Shown here: one piece after another, positions 54,389-64,000 of the stretch | Layout of the letters: each line of letters starts with the position of its first letter | Numbering within the stretch: position 1 is the stretch's first letter | Assembly: GCF_014842995.1 (NCBI RefSeq) | Contig: NZ_JACYXL010000003.1 | Span: forward strand, 434,001-498,000 | DNA from: Rhodanobacter sp. 7MK24 | Lineage (GTDB): Bacteria > Pseudomonadota > Gammaproteobacteria > Xanthomonadales > Rhodanobacteraceae | DNA length: 64,000 nt | Reading direction: 5' to 3' | Position numbers and translations under genes: made by a program | Notes under the pieces: generated by a model | Told to the model about the DNA's origin: nothing | Database searches by the model: none | What the model saw: only the letters and a program-made list of their open reading frames with translations

Positions 54389-56086
54389 ATGCGCCTCAGC
54401 CAATTCCATCTGGCCACCGTCAAGGAAGTACCCGCCGACGCCGAGATCGCCAGCCACCGGCTGATGCTGCGCGCCGGCATGATCCGCAAACTCGCCTCCG
54501 GTCTCTACACCTGGTCCCCGCTTGGCCTGCGCGTGCTGCGCAAGGTGGAAAACGTCGTGCGCGAGGAAATGAACCGCGCCGGCGCCATCGAAATGCTGAT
54601 GCCCACGATCCAGCCCAAGGAGCTGTGGGAGGAAACCGCCCGCTGGGCGAAATTCGGACCGCAGCTGCTGAAGATCAAGGACCGCAAGGAGCAGGAATTC
54701 TGTTACGCGCCCACCGCCGAGGAAGTCGTCACCGATTACGCGCGCAACGAGCTGAACAGCTATAAGCAACTGCCGGTCAATTTCTATCAGATCCAGACCA
54801 AGTTCCGTGACGAGATCCGCCCCCGTTTCGGCGTGATGCGTGCACGCGAATTCCTGATGAAGGACGCCTATTCCTTCCATCTCGGCCAGGAGTCGCTGGC
54901 CGAAACCTATCAGGCGATGTACGACGCTTATTCGCGCATTTTCAGCCGGCTGGGTTTGCAATTCCGCGCGGTACAGGCCGACACCGGCGCGATCGGCGGC
55001 AATGCCAGTCACGAATTCCAGGTGCTGGCCGCTTCCGGCGAAGACGCCATCGTGTTTTCCGATGGCTCCGATTACGCGGCGAATGTGGAAAAGGCCGAGG
55101 CATTGGCGCCCACCACCACACGCCCCGCTCCCGCCGCCGAATTGAAGCGCGTCGATACACCCACCCAGAAGACGATTGCCGAAGTGAGCGCATTTCTCGG
55201 CGTATCGCCGATGCAATGCGTGAAAACCCTGCTGGTGAAAGGCCGCGACGGCCTGGTGGCGCTGTGCCTGCGCGGCGACCACGAACTCAACGAAGTGAAG
55301 GCCGGCAAGTTGGCCGAATTGCCCGATGAGGTCGTTCTGGCCAGCGAAGCGGAAATCCTCGCCGCCACCGGTACGCGCCCCGGCTTCATCGGACCGGCAG
55401 GTTTGCCAGCCACCATTCCGGTGATCGTGGATCGCAGCGCAGCCGTGCTGTCCGATTTCGTCTGCGGCGGCAACGCCGACGGCACGCACCACGTCGGCGC
55501 CAATTGGGAGCGCGACGCACACATCACCCGCATCGAGGACGTGCGCCAGGTGGTCGAGGGCGATCCCTCGCCCGACGGCAAGGGCACGCTGCACCTGGCC
55601 CGCGGCATCGAGGTGGGCCATGTGTTCCAGCTTGGCAGCAAATACGCCGAAGCACTGGGCGCCACCGTGCTGGACGACCAGGGCAAGTCCCAGGTGATGA
55701 TGATGGGCTGCTACGGCATCGGCATCAGCCGCATCGTGGCGGCGGCTATCGAACAGCGTCATGACGATGCCGGCATCGTCTGGCCGGAAGCGATGGCACC
55801 GTGGCGCGTGGCCGTATGCGTGATCAATCCCAAGGGCAATCCGGATATCGCCGCTGCCGGTGAATCGCTGTACCAGGAACTCGCCGCGCGCGGTATCGAA
55901 GTCGTGCTGGACGATCGCGGTCTGCGCCCCGGCGCGATGTTTGCGGACATGGAACTGGTCGGCATTCCCCATCGCGTGGTGGTCAGCGAACGCGGCCTCG
56001 CCGCCGGCACGCTGGAATACCGTGCGCGTCATGAAGCGGAAAGCCGTGCCGTGACGCGCGACGAGTTGATTGAAATGCTCGGCTGA
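54389..56086 (+). CDS. proS: Prolyl-tRNA synthetase (bacterial type, with editing insert)
   Basis: 565 residues, class II synthetase. [20 protein letters not shown], motif 1 region with [19 protein letters not shown], motif 2 [20 protein letters not shown], and motif 3 [16 protein letters not shown]. The YbaK-like editing insert between motifs 2 and 3 is present ([39 protein letters not shown]). It charges tRNA-Pro in the cytosol. ATG 54389 fits the TATAAT promoter and the family N-terminus. Confidence 0.97.
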   Translation: MRLSQFHLATVKEVPADAEIASHRLMLRAGMIRKLASGLYTWSPLGLRVLRKVENVVREEMNRAGAIEMLMPTIQPKELWEETARWAKFGPQLLKIKDRKEQEFCYAPTAEEVVTDYARNELNSYKQLPVNFYQIQTKFRDEIRPRFGVMRAREFLMKDAYSFHLGQESLAETYQAMYDAYSRIFSRLGLQFRAVQADTGAIGGNASHEFQVLAASGEDAIVFSDGSDYAANVEKAEALAPTTTRPAPAAELKRVDTPTQKTIAEVSAFLGVSPMQCVKTLLVKGRDGLVALCLRGDHELNEVKAGKLAELPDEVVLASEAEILAATGTRPGFIGPAGLPATIPVIVDRSAAVLSDFVCGGNADGTHHVGANWERDAHITRIEDVRQVVEGDPSPDGKGTLHLARGIEVGHVFQLGSKYAEALGATVLDDQGKSQVMMMGCYGIGISRIVAAAIEQRHDDAGIVWPEAMAPWRVAVCVINPKGNPDIAAAGESLYQELAARGIEVVLDDRGLRPGAMFADMELVGIPHRVVVSERGLAAGTLEYRARHEAESRAVTRDELIEMLG

Positions 56087-56107
56087 AATCGGTTTCAAAT
56101 GCAACGA

Positions 56108-56138
56108 CAAACGGCCGCCTTGTGCGGCCGTTTGCTTT
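56108..56138 (+). terminator. Rho-independent terminator after proS
   Basis: Perfect 11-bp stem CAAACGGCCGC (56108-56118) and GCGGCCGTTTG (56124-56134) with a 5-base loop, followed by CTTTC. It closes the proS unit before the H-NS-type gene. Confidence 0.85.
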
Positions 56139-56208
56139 CATGGCCATGTCGGGGATTATCCGGATAATTGCCAAAATGCATGCAATGGCCAATCCGGAAC
56201 CATTTTCT

Positions 56209-56237
56209 TTGCAAAATGTCGTTTATTCAGGTAAGAA
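56209..56237 (+). promoter_or_regulatory. Possible promoter of the H-NS-family gene
   Basis: TTGCAA at 56209-56214, a 17-base spacer and TAAGAA at 56232-56237, in an A/T-richer stretch. The -10 box is only a fair match. An A/T-rich leader would allow H-NS-type autoregulation (inference). Confidence 0.4.
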
Positions 56238-56313
56238 TAACGCCGCGCCGGCAATGCCATTCGTCCGCATGCTTCCGGGTCGCCACAAATCCATCCTGTC
56301 ACTGGAGTCTCCG

Positions 56314-56637
56314 ATGGCCGCCATCGATATCAAGAACCTCAACCATAACCAGCTCAATGACCTCATCACCAAGGCACAGTCGCGCCAGCATGAATTGAAG
56401 AAAGAAAAGGTCTCCAAGCTGCGTGAAAAGGTCCATGCCCTGATCAAGGCCGAGGGCTACAGCTTCGACGACATTTTCGGCGGCGTGCGCGGCAAGCGCC
56501 GCAGCGGCGGCGTAGTGCCCCCGAAGTATCGCAATCCGGCGAATGCCGAGCAGACCTGGTCCGGCCGCGGCAAGCGTCCGCGCTGGTTCAACGATGCATT
56601 GAAGGCCGGCAAGAAGGAAAAGGACCTGCTGGTCTGA
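56314..56637 (+). CDS. H-NS-family nucleoid-associated protein
   Basis: 107 residues. An N-terminal coiled-coil region (NLNHNQLNDLITKAQSRQHE, then KKEKVSKLREKVHALIK) for oligomerisation, then the C-terminal H-NS DNA-binding domain (PPKYRNPANAEQTWSGRGKR, ending PRWFNDAL). It should bind A/T-rich minor grooves and silence acquired genes. ATG 56314 follows GGAG and begins the coiled coil. Flanked by terminators, so monocistronic. The A/T-richer parts of the glycan cluster are plausible targets. Confidence 0.92.
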   Translation: MAAIDIKNLNHNQLNDLITKAQSRQHELKKEKVSKLREKVHALIKAEGYSFDDIFGGVRGKRRSGGVVPPKYRNPANAEQTWSGRGKRPRWFNDALKAGKKEKDLLV

Positions 56638-56661
56638 TTCGCCTCTCTGCATGACATGAAG

Positions 56662-56688
56662 ACGCCGGCTTCCGAGCCGGCGTTTTTA
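56662..56688 (+). terminator. Rho-independent terminator after the H-NS-family gene
   Basis: Stem ACGCCGGCT (56662-56670) and AGCCGGCGT (56675-56683), loop TCCG, followed by TTTTATT. Confidence 0.92.
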
Positions 56689-56807
56689 TTACTGGCGCAA
56701 GCGGATTCTTCCCGGATTATCCTGGCGCGAAACAGGTGGAATGCACCGGATGGGTTCGCCACAGGCCGGATGCAAAACCCAGGCCCCGATCAGGACCGTC
56801 GCTCCCT

Positions 56808-58067
56808 TCAAAGAGAACGACGCGGCGAAACCAGCAATTCGCCGAACAGCAAACCCGCCACCAGCGATACCAATAGGGTAACCAGCAGCAGGGCCGTATC
56901 CATGCCCAGCGTGGTGTCGCGTTCGAGCAGGAAGGACATGCTGCGAAACCCCACGCTACCCGGTACCAGCAACAGGATGCCCGGCTCGCGGATCACCGCA
57001 CCCGGCCGGTGCCGCGTCCGCGCATAAAGATTGGCCAGCGCACTGACCACCAGACCGCCGACGAATACGCCGAACGGCGCACTGGGCAAGCGACCGGAAA
57101 AGGCACCGCCCCAACGCGTGGCCAGGTAGCCGACGATCACCGCCACGATCACTGCCGGCCAGTCGCGCCTGGCCGCACGGAACAGCATCGCAAACGCCAC
57201 GGCGGCCACCAGCAGGGCGGGCCAGTCTGTCCAAGCCGGCAACGGCGGCAAAACGGCATTGTTCGGCTCGATGCCAAACGCGGCGCAAACCTCGGTGGCC
57301 GCCACCGTGCCAAACACCAGCTTGAGCAAGGTCGCGGTGGCGCCTCCCATGCGCGCCATGCCGGACACCAGATGCCCGCTGGAAACCTCGCGCACCGCCG
57401 TGGTGAGCGACATGCCAGGCACCAGCACGATCAGCGCCGCCAGTACCACCGACTTGATCGCCAGCGGCACCACGAAGGCGCTGACCAGGATCGCCACCGA
57501 GGTCGCCACGATGGCGCTGATCGCATCGCTGGCGGCGGCCACGCGCGGGCGGGTGGCGGAGAGCAACGTGATCGCACCGATCAGCATGCCGACCACCGCG
57601 GCCACCGCGAGGTCGGCCCAGGAACTCTGCAGGAACAGCGCCGCGATGCTGGCCGCGGACAAACCGTAGCTGGCGACCACATAGGCCTTCGCCTTGCGCG
57701 TATCCGGCGCGCCGAGGGTGCGCAGCAGGCGGAAGCCTTCGCGCAGATCCAGTTCGCCCGCGATAACACGGTCGGCGATGGCGTCCACGTCGCACAGGCG
57801 TGCGAGGTTCACGTCGCCGGGCGCAAGCCGCATCACCTGCGTGGTCTGCGCCACGCCCTCGTCGCCCAGTGCCAGATCCGCGAAGGAGATGATGATGGCG
57901 GTGGGACTGGACCACACATCGGCTTGCAGGCCCAGCCGCCGCGCACATAGGTCGATCGACATCTCCAGACGGGGTGCCGAGGTGCCGTACTGATGCAGTC
58001 GCCGTGCCAGTTCCAGCAGGAAAGCGATGCGCGTATTCGCAGTGGCGGCCGCGAAGCTGGCGCTCAT
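56808..58067 (-). CDS. ThrE-family threonine/serine exporter
   Basis: 419 residues. The N-terminal cytosolic ThrE domain has FLLELARRLHQYGTSAPRLE and the segment IISFADLALGDEG, followed by about ten membrane helices in two ThrE/ThrE_2 blocks (VVGMLIGAITLLSATRPRVA, VLVPGMSLTTAVREVSSGHL, PGILLLVPGSVGFRSMSFLL). Single-chain, two-domain forms like this export threonine and serine in Corynebacterium; the substrate here is inferred. ATG 58067 overlaps the NfeD gene by four bases. Confidence 0.87.
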   Translation of the reverse strand: MSASFAAATANTRIAFLLELARRLHQYGTSAPRLEMSIDLCARRLGLQADVWSSPTAIIISFADLALGDEGVAQTTQVMRLAPGDVNLARLCDVDAIADRVIAGELDLREGFRLLRTLGAPDTRKAKAYVVASYGLSAASIAALFLQSSWADLAVAAVVGMLIGAITLLSATRPRVAAASDAISAIVATSVAILVSAFVVPLAIKSVVLAALIVLVPGMSLTTAVREVSSGHLVSGMARMGGATATLLKLVFGTVAATEVCAAFGIEPNNAVLPPLPAWTDWPALLVAAVAFAMLFRAARRDWPAVIVAVIVGYLATRWGGAFSGRLPSAPFGVFVGGLVVSALANLYARTRHRPGAVIREPGILLLVPGSVGFRSMSFLLERDTTLGMDTALLLVTLLVSLVAGLLFGELLVSPRRSL

Positions 58068-58513
58068 GCGGCGGCGCGCACCTTGAGCGTGGTGCCGTCC
58101 ACCGCCACCACTTCCACCGTGCTGCCCAAGGGCAAGTCCGGCCCGCTCACCAGCCATTGGCCGTCACCTACACGCACCTTGCCGCGACCGTTGACGATGG
58201 GTTCGATCAAATCGTAGCGCTGGCCGATCATCTGCTCGCCACGGCGGTTGAGCCGTTCGCCACCAGGGGCGCCACGCTCGATCCGCGGCCGCAACCAGCG
58301 CGCATAGGCAACGCATGCGGCCAGCGCCAGCAGGGCGAACAGTACCGCTTGTGCGAGCAGGCCCAACCCAGGGAACAGCCAGAGCAGCACGCCCATCGCC
58401 GCCGCCGCGATGCCGATCCACAGCAGGAAATAGCCGGGCATCATCACCTCGCCGGCGATCAACGCCAGGGCGAGGATCCACCACAGGTAATGCGTTGCGA
58501 TCTGTCCGAGCAT
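58064..58513 (-). CDS. NfeD-like membrane protein
   Basis: 149 residues. Two or three N-terminal membrane helices (WWILALALIAGEVMMPGYFL, LLAQAVLFALLALAACVAYA) and a C-terminal OB-fold NfeD domain (GQRYDLIEPIVNGRGKVRVG, GSTVEVVAVDGTTLKV). NfeD proteins partner with SPFH/stomatin proteins in membrane microdomains. An SPFH gene does follow on the same strand 0.8 kb upstream (59337-60281), but the usual tight pairing is broken by a repeat-rich gap. ATG 58513 is chosen; GTG 58540 is possible. Confidence 0.85.
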   Translation of the reverse strand: MLGQIATHYLWWILALALIAGEVMMPGYFLLWIGIAAAAMGVLLWLFPGLGLLAQAVLFALLALAACVAYARWLRPRIERGAPGGERLNRRGEQMIGQRYDLIEPIVNGRGKVRVGDGQWLVSGPDLPLGSTVEVVAVDGTTLKVRAAA

Positions 58514-59336
58514 GGAGGTATCCAGAAGATTGGTTTCCACTCCTGCTTAGGGGAGTGGGCTCGCTTGTCCTGATGGCGAACGATCATAGGCCAGATTGGG
58601 CAGGTTGATCAGGCGTTTCTCGCATTGACCGGGCTTTTCTCGGATATGTGGTTGGCGTTGCTTTCCGTGGGTGCGGCGATGCGGCTTTCGATGCCTGGAG
58701 CAAGGAGCAAAGCGGTGTCGGTCACCGACCGGCCCCGGGTCATCTCTCTTTGCTGGTATGCATGAACCGGCCGAATCCGCAATCCGCCGAAACTACGAGC
58801 AAGCCGTGTCGAGGACTTGGAGGCCACTCTCGCCTGCGCGATAGACAGGACGGCCACACCGCGCGATACCCAGATAGCGAGGATCCACGCGCTCGTCATT
58901 CCGGCGTAGGCCGGAGGAGCTTTACAACAACGAAGCTGGTCGTCCACTGGCGCGACGGCATGGACAAGCTTGGTCGCCACGGGATCCCGGCCTGCGCCGG
59001 GATGACGAGCAGAGCCCCGAACGCCTCGCTCCGCTCTGCTTCGGCTTAGCCCTCGTCTGGCCATTGCATCAGCGCGCTGCTCCCTGGAAGCCACTATGCG
59101 ACGGAGCCGCATGGATCAGGCTGCGCAACGGGAGTCGCCAAGGAGGGATGGCAACACCTTTTCGACCGAGCAGGACGTCCGAAGAGCACCTCCGTGGAGT
59201 GCCCTTACCCCTTGGCCACTTTTCTTTGGGCACGCAAAAAAGACGTAGTTCGGGCGCCGGCAGGCACACGAAATCACTTCGTCGCTTGCCAACCACAAGA
59301 AAACAAAGCTCCCACCGCGGGAGGGAGGCCTGCGCG
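58514..59336. other. Repeat-rich intergenic gap between the NfeD and SPFH genes
   Basis: About 0.8 kb without a supportable gene. It holds the inverted repeat at 58892-59009 and, at about 59070-59336, a second non-coding block (including CCACTTTTCTTTGGGCACGC) that looks like a dispersed chromosomal repeat of this family of bacteria. Frames open across it translate to low-complexity Arg/Pro/Ser-rich strings typical of repeats, not proteins. Confidence 0.6.
58892..59009. repeat. CGTCATTCCGGCG-type inverted repeat
   Basis: Left arm CTCGTCATTCCGGCGTAGGC (58892 onward) is matched inverted by GGCCTGCGCCGGGATGACGAG ending at 59009, with few mismatches. Read on the minus strand, the right end encodes the 'HPGAGRDP' string typical of this repeat class in many proteobacteria. 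Related to 37515-37632. Confidence 0.7.
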
Positions 59337-60281
59337 TCACCGTGCCGGCGGCATCGCCTTCGCGGCAGCCTGCTGCTGCCCCAGCGACTCCTTGGCCAGC
59401 TCCGCGATGCCGGCCATCGCACCGATCACACCGGTGGCTTCGATCGGCAGCAACAGCATCTTCTGGTTGGGCGAGGCCGCCATCGCCTTCAGCGCCTCGA
59501 CGTAGTTGTTGGCGACGAAGTAATTGAGCGCGTTGACGTTGCCGTTGGCGATCGCGGTGGACACCATGGTGGTGGCCTTGGCCTCGGCTTCGGCCGAACG
59601 CTCGCGCGCCTCGGCGGCGCGGAACGCGGCTTCCTTCTCGCCTTCGGCGGCGAGGATCACCGACTGCTTCTCGCCCTCGGCCTTGAGGATCGCCGCCTGG
59701 CGGAAACCCTCGGCATCGAGGATGTTGGCGCGCTTCTCGCGCTCGGCCTTCATCTGCCGCGCCATCGCGTCGACGAGGTCACGCGGCGGCGCGATGTCCT
59801 TGATCTCGATGCGGTTGACCTTGACGCCCCACGGATGGGTGGCCTCGTCCACCACGCGCAGCAGCTTGGCGTTGATCGCGTCGCGCTGGCTCAGGCTCTC
59901 GTCGAGGTCGAGCGAGCCCAGCACGGTACGGATGTTGGTCATGATCAGCGCCAGCGTGGCCTGTTCCAGCTGGGCCACCTCGTAGGCGGCCTTGGCCGCG
60001 TCCAGCACCTGGTAGAACACCACGCCGTCCACGCGCACCACGGCGTTGTCCTTGGTGATGACGTCCTGGCTGGGCACGTCCAGCACCTGCTCCATCATGT
60101 TCATCTTGCGGCCCACGCCCTGGTAGACCGGAATCAGCAGGTGCAGGCCCGGCGTGAGCGTGCGCGTGTACTTGCCGAAAGTCTCCACCGTCCATTCGTA
60201 GCCCTGCGGCACGATGCGCACCATCTTGAGCAAGGTGACGACCACCAGCACCACGATGACCAATGCAAGAACCGATCCCAT
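59337..60281 (-). CDS. SPFH/stomatin-family membrane protein (paraslipin type)
   Basis: 314 residues. One N-terminal membrane helix (MGSVLALVIVVLVVVTLLKM), then the band-7 domain (RIVPQGYEWTVETFGKYTRT, LHLLIPVYQGVGRKMNM, VPSQDVITKDNAVVRVDGVV) and an alpha-helical coiled coil (RQMKAEREKRANILDAEG, EAEAKATTMVSTAI). It should form oligomeric membrane microdomains with NfeD partners and FtsH or other proteases. GAGGGG precedes ATG 60281. Confidence 0.92.
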   Translation of the reverse strand: MGSVLALVIVVLVVVTLLKMVRIVPQGYEWTVETFGKYTRTLTPGLHLLIPVYQGVGRKMNMMEQVLDVPSQDVITKDNAVVRVDGVVFYQVLDAAKAAYEVAQLEQATLALIMTNIRTVLGSLDLDESLSQRDAINAKLLRVVDEATHPWGVKVNRIEIKDIAPPRDLVDAMARQMKAEREKRANILDAEGFRQAAILKAEGEKQSVILAAEGEKEAAFRAAEARERSAEAEAKATTMVSTAIANGNVNALNYFVANNYVEALKAMAASPNQKMLLLPIEATGVIGAMAGIAELAKESLGQQQAAAKAMPPAR

Positions 60282-60335
60282 GACTTGCCCCTCTTTCCGG
60301 TGAGGAAGGCAGTATAGGCGAGCGCGATGACCGCC

Positions 60336-60413
60336 GTAGGAGCGCACCCTGTGCGCGAATGTTCCGGTGTCTGGCCGAAGCCAAGAGCCGTCGCACACAG
60401 GGTGCGCTTCTAC
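60336..60413. repeat. Inverted REP pair (BIME-like) between the SPFH and kinase genes
   Basis: GTAGGAGCGCACCCTGTGCG at 60336 onward and an inverted CGCACACAGGGTGCGCTTCT ending at 60413. The left arm is shared almost exactly with 47756-47782. Confidence 0.8.
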
Positions 60414-60423
60414 GGGTTTGTGC

Positions 60424-61809
60424 CTAGCGCGAACCGTATTGCGGCAGCCGCAGGCTCACGCGCAGGCCGCCGCCCTCGCGATTGGCAAGCAGTACGCGTC
60501 CGCCATGCGCCTCGGCGATCTCGCGTGCCAGGGCAAGGCCCAGGCCGGTGCCGGAGCGCTTGGTGGAATAGAACGGCAGCAACGCCTGCGCCAGCACGGT
60601 TTCGCTCATGCCAGGGCCACGATCGGCCACTTCGATGCGCAACTCGCTGCCGGCGTCGAGGATGGCGAGGCTTACCCCGTCCTCGGCGCTGCCGGATTCG
60701 TGCGCGTTCTTGATCAGGTTGATCAGCACCTGCTCGATCTGCACCGGGTCGAAATGGCTGGGGTGCGCAGGCACGGGCGAAGCGAGCTGGTAGCGGCAAT
60801 GCAAGGCCAGCGAGGCAAGGAACGGCTCCCACTCCACCGCCTGCGGCTGCGGCGCCGGCAGTTTGGCGAAGCTGGCGTAGCCGGCGATGAAGCCGTGCAG
60901 ATGCCGCGCGCGTTCGCCGATGGTGGCGAACACGCCGGGCAGGCGTTCCAGGTCGCCGCGACGGGCCAGTTCTGCGCCGGAATGCGCCAGCGAAGAAATC
61001 GGCGCCAGCGAGTTGTTGAGCTCATGACTGATGACGCGGATCACCCGCTTCCAGGTCGCCACTTCCTGCCGCGACAACTCGCGCGTCATGCGCCGGAACA
61101 AGTGCAGGCGATGCGGCCGACCCTGCAGGCGGAACGCCCGCTGCGACAGGTGGAAGGTTTCCTCGGCACCATCCAGTTCCACGCTGAGCAGCGCGTCCTC
61201 GCCGCTTTCCACCGCACGGGACAGGGCTTCCGGGGCAGCTGTCAACGTGTCGGCGAAGTTCAAGCCGTTGAGGCTCTTGCCATCGTTGAACAGATGGCGC
61301 GAAGCGATGTTGGAGTACACCACGCGGCCGCTGATGTCGGTGAGCACCAGCGCCACCGGCGTGTTCTGCACCACCGTCTCCAGCAACAGCTCGCGCTGCA
61401 CCAGATGCTGGCGCTGGTCGCGCAGGGTCTGGCCCAGCGCGTTGTGCATGCGGATCAGCTCGCCCAGTTCGTCGCTGCGGCGTGCTGCGATGGAGAAGCT
61501 GAAATCGCCGTCCCGGTAGCTCGCCACCGCGCCTTCCAGCGCGCGCAGCAGCCGACTCACCGGCGCCATCACCTGATAGGCCAACCCCCATGCCAGCGGC
61601 AACAGCACCAGTACGCTGACCACGAGGCCGCCATACATGCCCATCTGCGCTGGCGTCCGCAAGGACACCGCCAGATCCTTGTGCAGCCACCCGATCAGCT
61701 GCGGCAGCGGCCACTGGGTAAGGCCCACATACACCAATGCACCCGCCACCGCGGCCACCGCGAGGAGCATGGTCAGGCGGAACTGCAACGAATTCAGGTG
61801 ACGCCACAT
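60424..61809 (-). CDS. Sensor histidine kinase (NtrY-like)
   Basis: 461 residues. Two membrane helices (about 13-30 and 60-78) bound a short periplasmic loop, then a HAMP domain (VMAPVSRLLRALEGAVASYR), a PAS-like region (QNTPVALVLTDISGRVVYSN) and a HisKA/HATPase_c core: H-box VISHELNNSLAPISSL, N-box INLIKNAHESG, G1 VADRGPGMSE and G2 GTGLGLALAREIAEAHGG. Signal unknown. Pairs with the sigma-54 response regulator encoded upstream at 62215-63555; a small secreted protein gene lies between. Confidence 0.92.
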   Translation of the reverse strand: MWRHLNSLQFRLTMLLAVAAVAGALVYVGLTQWPLPQLIGWLHKDLAVSLRTPAQMGMYGGLVVSVLVLLPLAWGLAYQVMAPVSRLLRALEGAVASYRDGDFSFSIAARRSDELGELIRMHNALGQTLRDQRQHLVQRELLLETVVQNTPVALVLTDISGRVVYSNIASRHLFNDGKSLNGLNFADTLTAAPEALSRAVESGEDALLSVELDGAEETFHLSQRAFRLQGRPHRLHLFRRMTRELSRQEVATWKRVIRVISHELNNSLAPISSLAHSGAELARRGDLERLPGVFATIGERARHLHGFIAGYASFAKLPAPQPQAVEWEPFLASLALHCRYQLASPVPAHPSHFDPVQIEQVLINLIKNAHESGSAEDGVSLAILDAGSELRIEVADRGPGMSETVLAQALLPFYSTKRSGTGLGLALAREIAEAHGGRVLLANREGGGLRVSLRLPQYGSR

Positions 61810-61819
61810 AGGAGCCTGC

Positions 61820-62140
61820 TCAATGGCACGCGGGATCGTGCGGCGTCTGCGCGCAGCTCACCGGCGGCTGCCCGTTCTGCCAGGGGCGTTCAGTACCCAT
61901 CACCGCGTTCTGGTCGTTGGCGCGCGGCGGCGGAGGCTCCTCCTCCCATGTCTTGCGTTCGGCCTTGAACTTGAACGGCGAAGGCTTGGCCGCGGCATCG
62001 TCGCCCTGCGAACGGAAGTCGTGTGCGGTGGCGATGCTGGCGGCTGGCGCGGGCGTGGTCCACTGGTCGGATGCCGTCTGCGCCGTGGCCGCGAGGGACG
62101 GCAGGCAGAGCGACAGGAGTGCAAGGCTTCGGATACGCAT
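61820..62140 (-). CDS. Small secreted protein of unknown function
   Basis: 106 residues, with a signal peptide (MRIRSLALLSLCLPSLAATA) cut after an AXA-like site, and a mature part rich in Pro, Lys and Glu (FKFKAERKTWEEEPPPPRAN) ending with two cysteines (SCAQTPHDPACH). I do not recognise a family. It lies 10 bases upstream of the kinase gene and 74 bases after the response regulator, all on the minus strand, so it is likely in the same operon. It could be a periplasmic accessory or sensing factor, which is inference from position only. Confidence 0.65.
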   Translation of the reverse strand: MRIRSLALLSLCLPSLAATAQTASDQWTTPAPAASIATAHDFRSQGDDAAAKPSPFKFKAERKTWEEEPPPPRANDQNAVMGTERPWQNGQPPVSCAQTPHDPACH

Positions 62141-62214
62141 GGGATCCCCCGGTGGAGCAGCGCGAACGTCACGGCAGCTTTCCATGCCGCCACCCTGCCC
62201 GCAAGCGACATAGG

Positions 62215-63555
<1,341 letters not shown>

Positions 63556-63641
63556 CTTGTTCCTGCACATGTCCGCATGGATGCGGCTCCAAGGGAAAAG
63601 GTTGCCATGACCATCGACCTAGATGCACGAAAAATTCTGCA

Positions 63642-64000
63642 TCACACGCTGCGCGTGGCTACCACGGGCGGTACGCGCGCAGCGCGTAGCGCGGGCGAAA
63701 GCACCGAAAGCTGCCCCAGTACCCACAATACCAAGCCTCCCAGGGGCAGATACCAGAGCGGCAAGCGCGGCAATTCGTAGCGCATCATCAGCAACAGATT
63801 GAGCAGCACAGCCAGCACCGCGCCAAGCACGATGCCCATCGTGACGATCAGTAAATTCTCAGCCTGAAAATAGCGCCGGATGTCGCCGCGCGTGGCACCA
63901 ATAGCGCGGCGGATACCGATGCTGCGCGTACGTTGCTGTACCCAGAAATTCGCCAGCCCAGTGATACCCAGTGCAGTAACGAACAAGAGGCACAGCGCCG
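63642..64000 (-). CDS. FtsX/MacB-type ABC transporter permease (C-terminal part; start lies outside the window)
   Basis: The reading frame enters from the right edge and stops at 63642 (about 119 residues). Seen: ALCLLFVTALGITGLANFWV, the conserved cytosolic QQRTRSIGIRRAIGATRGDI (FtsX coupling motif), then two membrane helices and ALRAARVPPVVATRSV at the end. This is the last domain of a MacB/FtsX-like permease, which exports peptides or remodels the envelope with an ATPase. Its position after the two-component genes suggests co-regulation. Confidence 0.88.
   Translation of the reverse strand, partial: ALCLLFVTALGITGLANFWVQQRTRSIGIRRAIGATRGDIRRYFQAENLLIVTMGIVLGAVLAVLLNLLLMMRYELPRLPLWYLPLGGLVLWVLGQLSVLSPALRAARVPPVVATRSV

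Noticed and set aside
54368-56110. A 580-codon open frame on the minus strand across proS
   Set aside because: Antisense shadow of proS with no recognisable motif.
58609-59112. A 167-codon frame containing 'HPGAGRDPV'
   Set aside because: This string is the known translation of an intergenic palindromic repeat, and the frame has no other protein-like feature.
59069-59422. A 117-codon minus-strand frame before the SPFH gene end
   Set aside because: It overlaps the C-terminus of the SPFH gene and covers repeat sequence; composition is Arg/Ser/Trp-rich and not protein-like.

Overview
The window is GC-rich chromosomal DNA with tightly packed genes. Gene content and order (ybeZ-ybeY-corC, two pilins near pilB-pilC-pilD-coaE, holD-rimI, nrdR-ribD, NfeD near an SPFH protein) point to a gammaproteobacterium of the Lysobacterales (Xanthomonadales), probably Rhodanobacteraceae (Rhodanobacter/Dyella type). 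Intergenic palindromes that would translate as 'HPGAGRDP' support this. The family placement is inference from gene style, not from a marker search.

Layout. 1-9 kb: the end of a PhoH-family ATPase gene, the rRNA-processing nuclease YbeY, a CorC-type CBS protein, a DUF4105 membrane protein, an SGNH-fused acyltransferase, CorA, and a secreted S9 peptidase. 9-14.4 kb: two type IV pilin genes, each behind its own sigma-54 (-24/-12) promoter, followed by two long integral-membrane proteins resembling the TMTC/GT-C class of O-glycosyltransferases. 14.4-30.4 kb: a surface-glycan cluster. It makes GDP-deoxyhexose (gmd, fcl) and a CDP-linked 6-deoxyhexose (rfbF, rfbG) that is predicted to be epimerised, C-methylated, reduced and O-methylated. 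It also has a Wzx flippase, six glycosyltransferases (one of polyprenyl-phosphate-sugar synthase type) and a second GMD paralog. 30.5-35.2 kb: pilB, pilC, pilD and coaE. The glycan cluster therefore sits inside the type IV pilus locus.

35.3-44 kb, mostly minus strand: an LD-carboxypeptidase, then a riboflavin/one-carbon block read as glyA, a stand-alone glutamine amidotransferase, nrdR, ribD, a GT39-like membrane glycosyltransferase, an FMN riboswitch, ribE and ribBA. 44-56.6 kb is housekeeping: a TauE/SafE permease, ettA, pyrF, a SpoU methyltransferase, a VOC protein, valS, rimI-holD-pssA, a DUF4124 protein, proS and an H-NS-family protein. 56.8-64 kb, minus strand: a ThrE-type exporter, an NfeD protein, a repeat-rich 0.8 kb gap, an SPFH protein, and a two-component system (histidine kinase, small secreted protein, sigma-54-activating response regulator) beside the end of an FtsX/MacB-type permease.

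Working together: pilins, pilBCD and the prepilin peptidase form one type IV pilus unit. The tandem TMTC-like proteins, the polyprenyl-phosphate sugar synthase and the nucleotide-sugar genes between them suggest that the pilins, or another exported protein, are glycosylated. Several families of palindromic intergenic repeats are scattered through the window. I saw no tRNA or rRNA gene, CRISPR array, insertion sequence or prophage gene.
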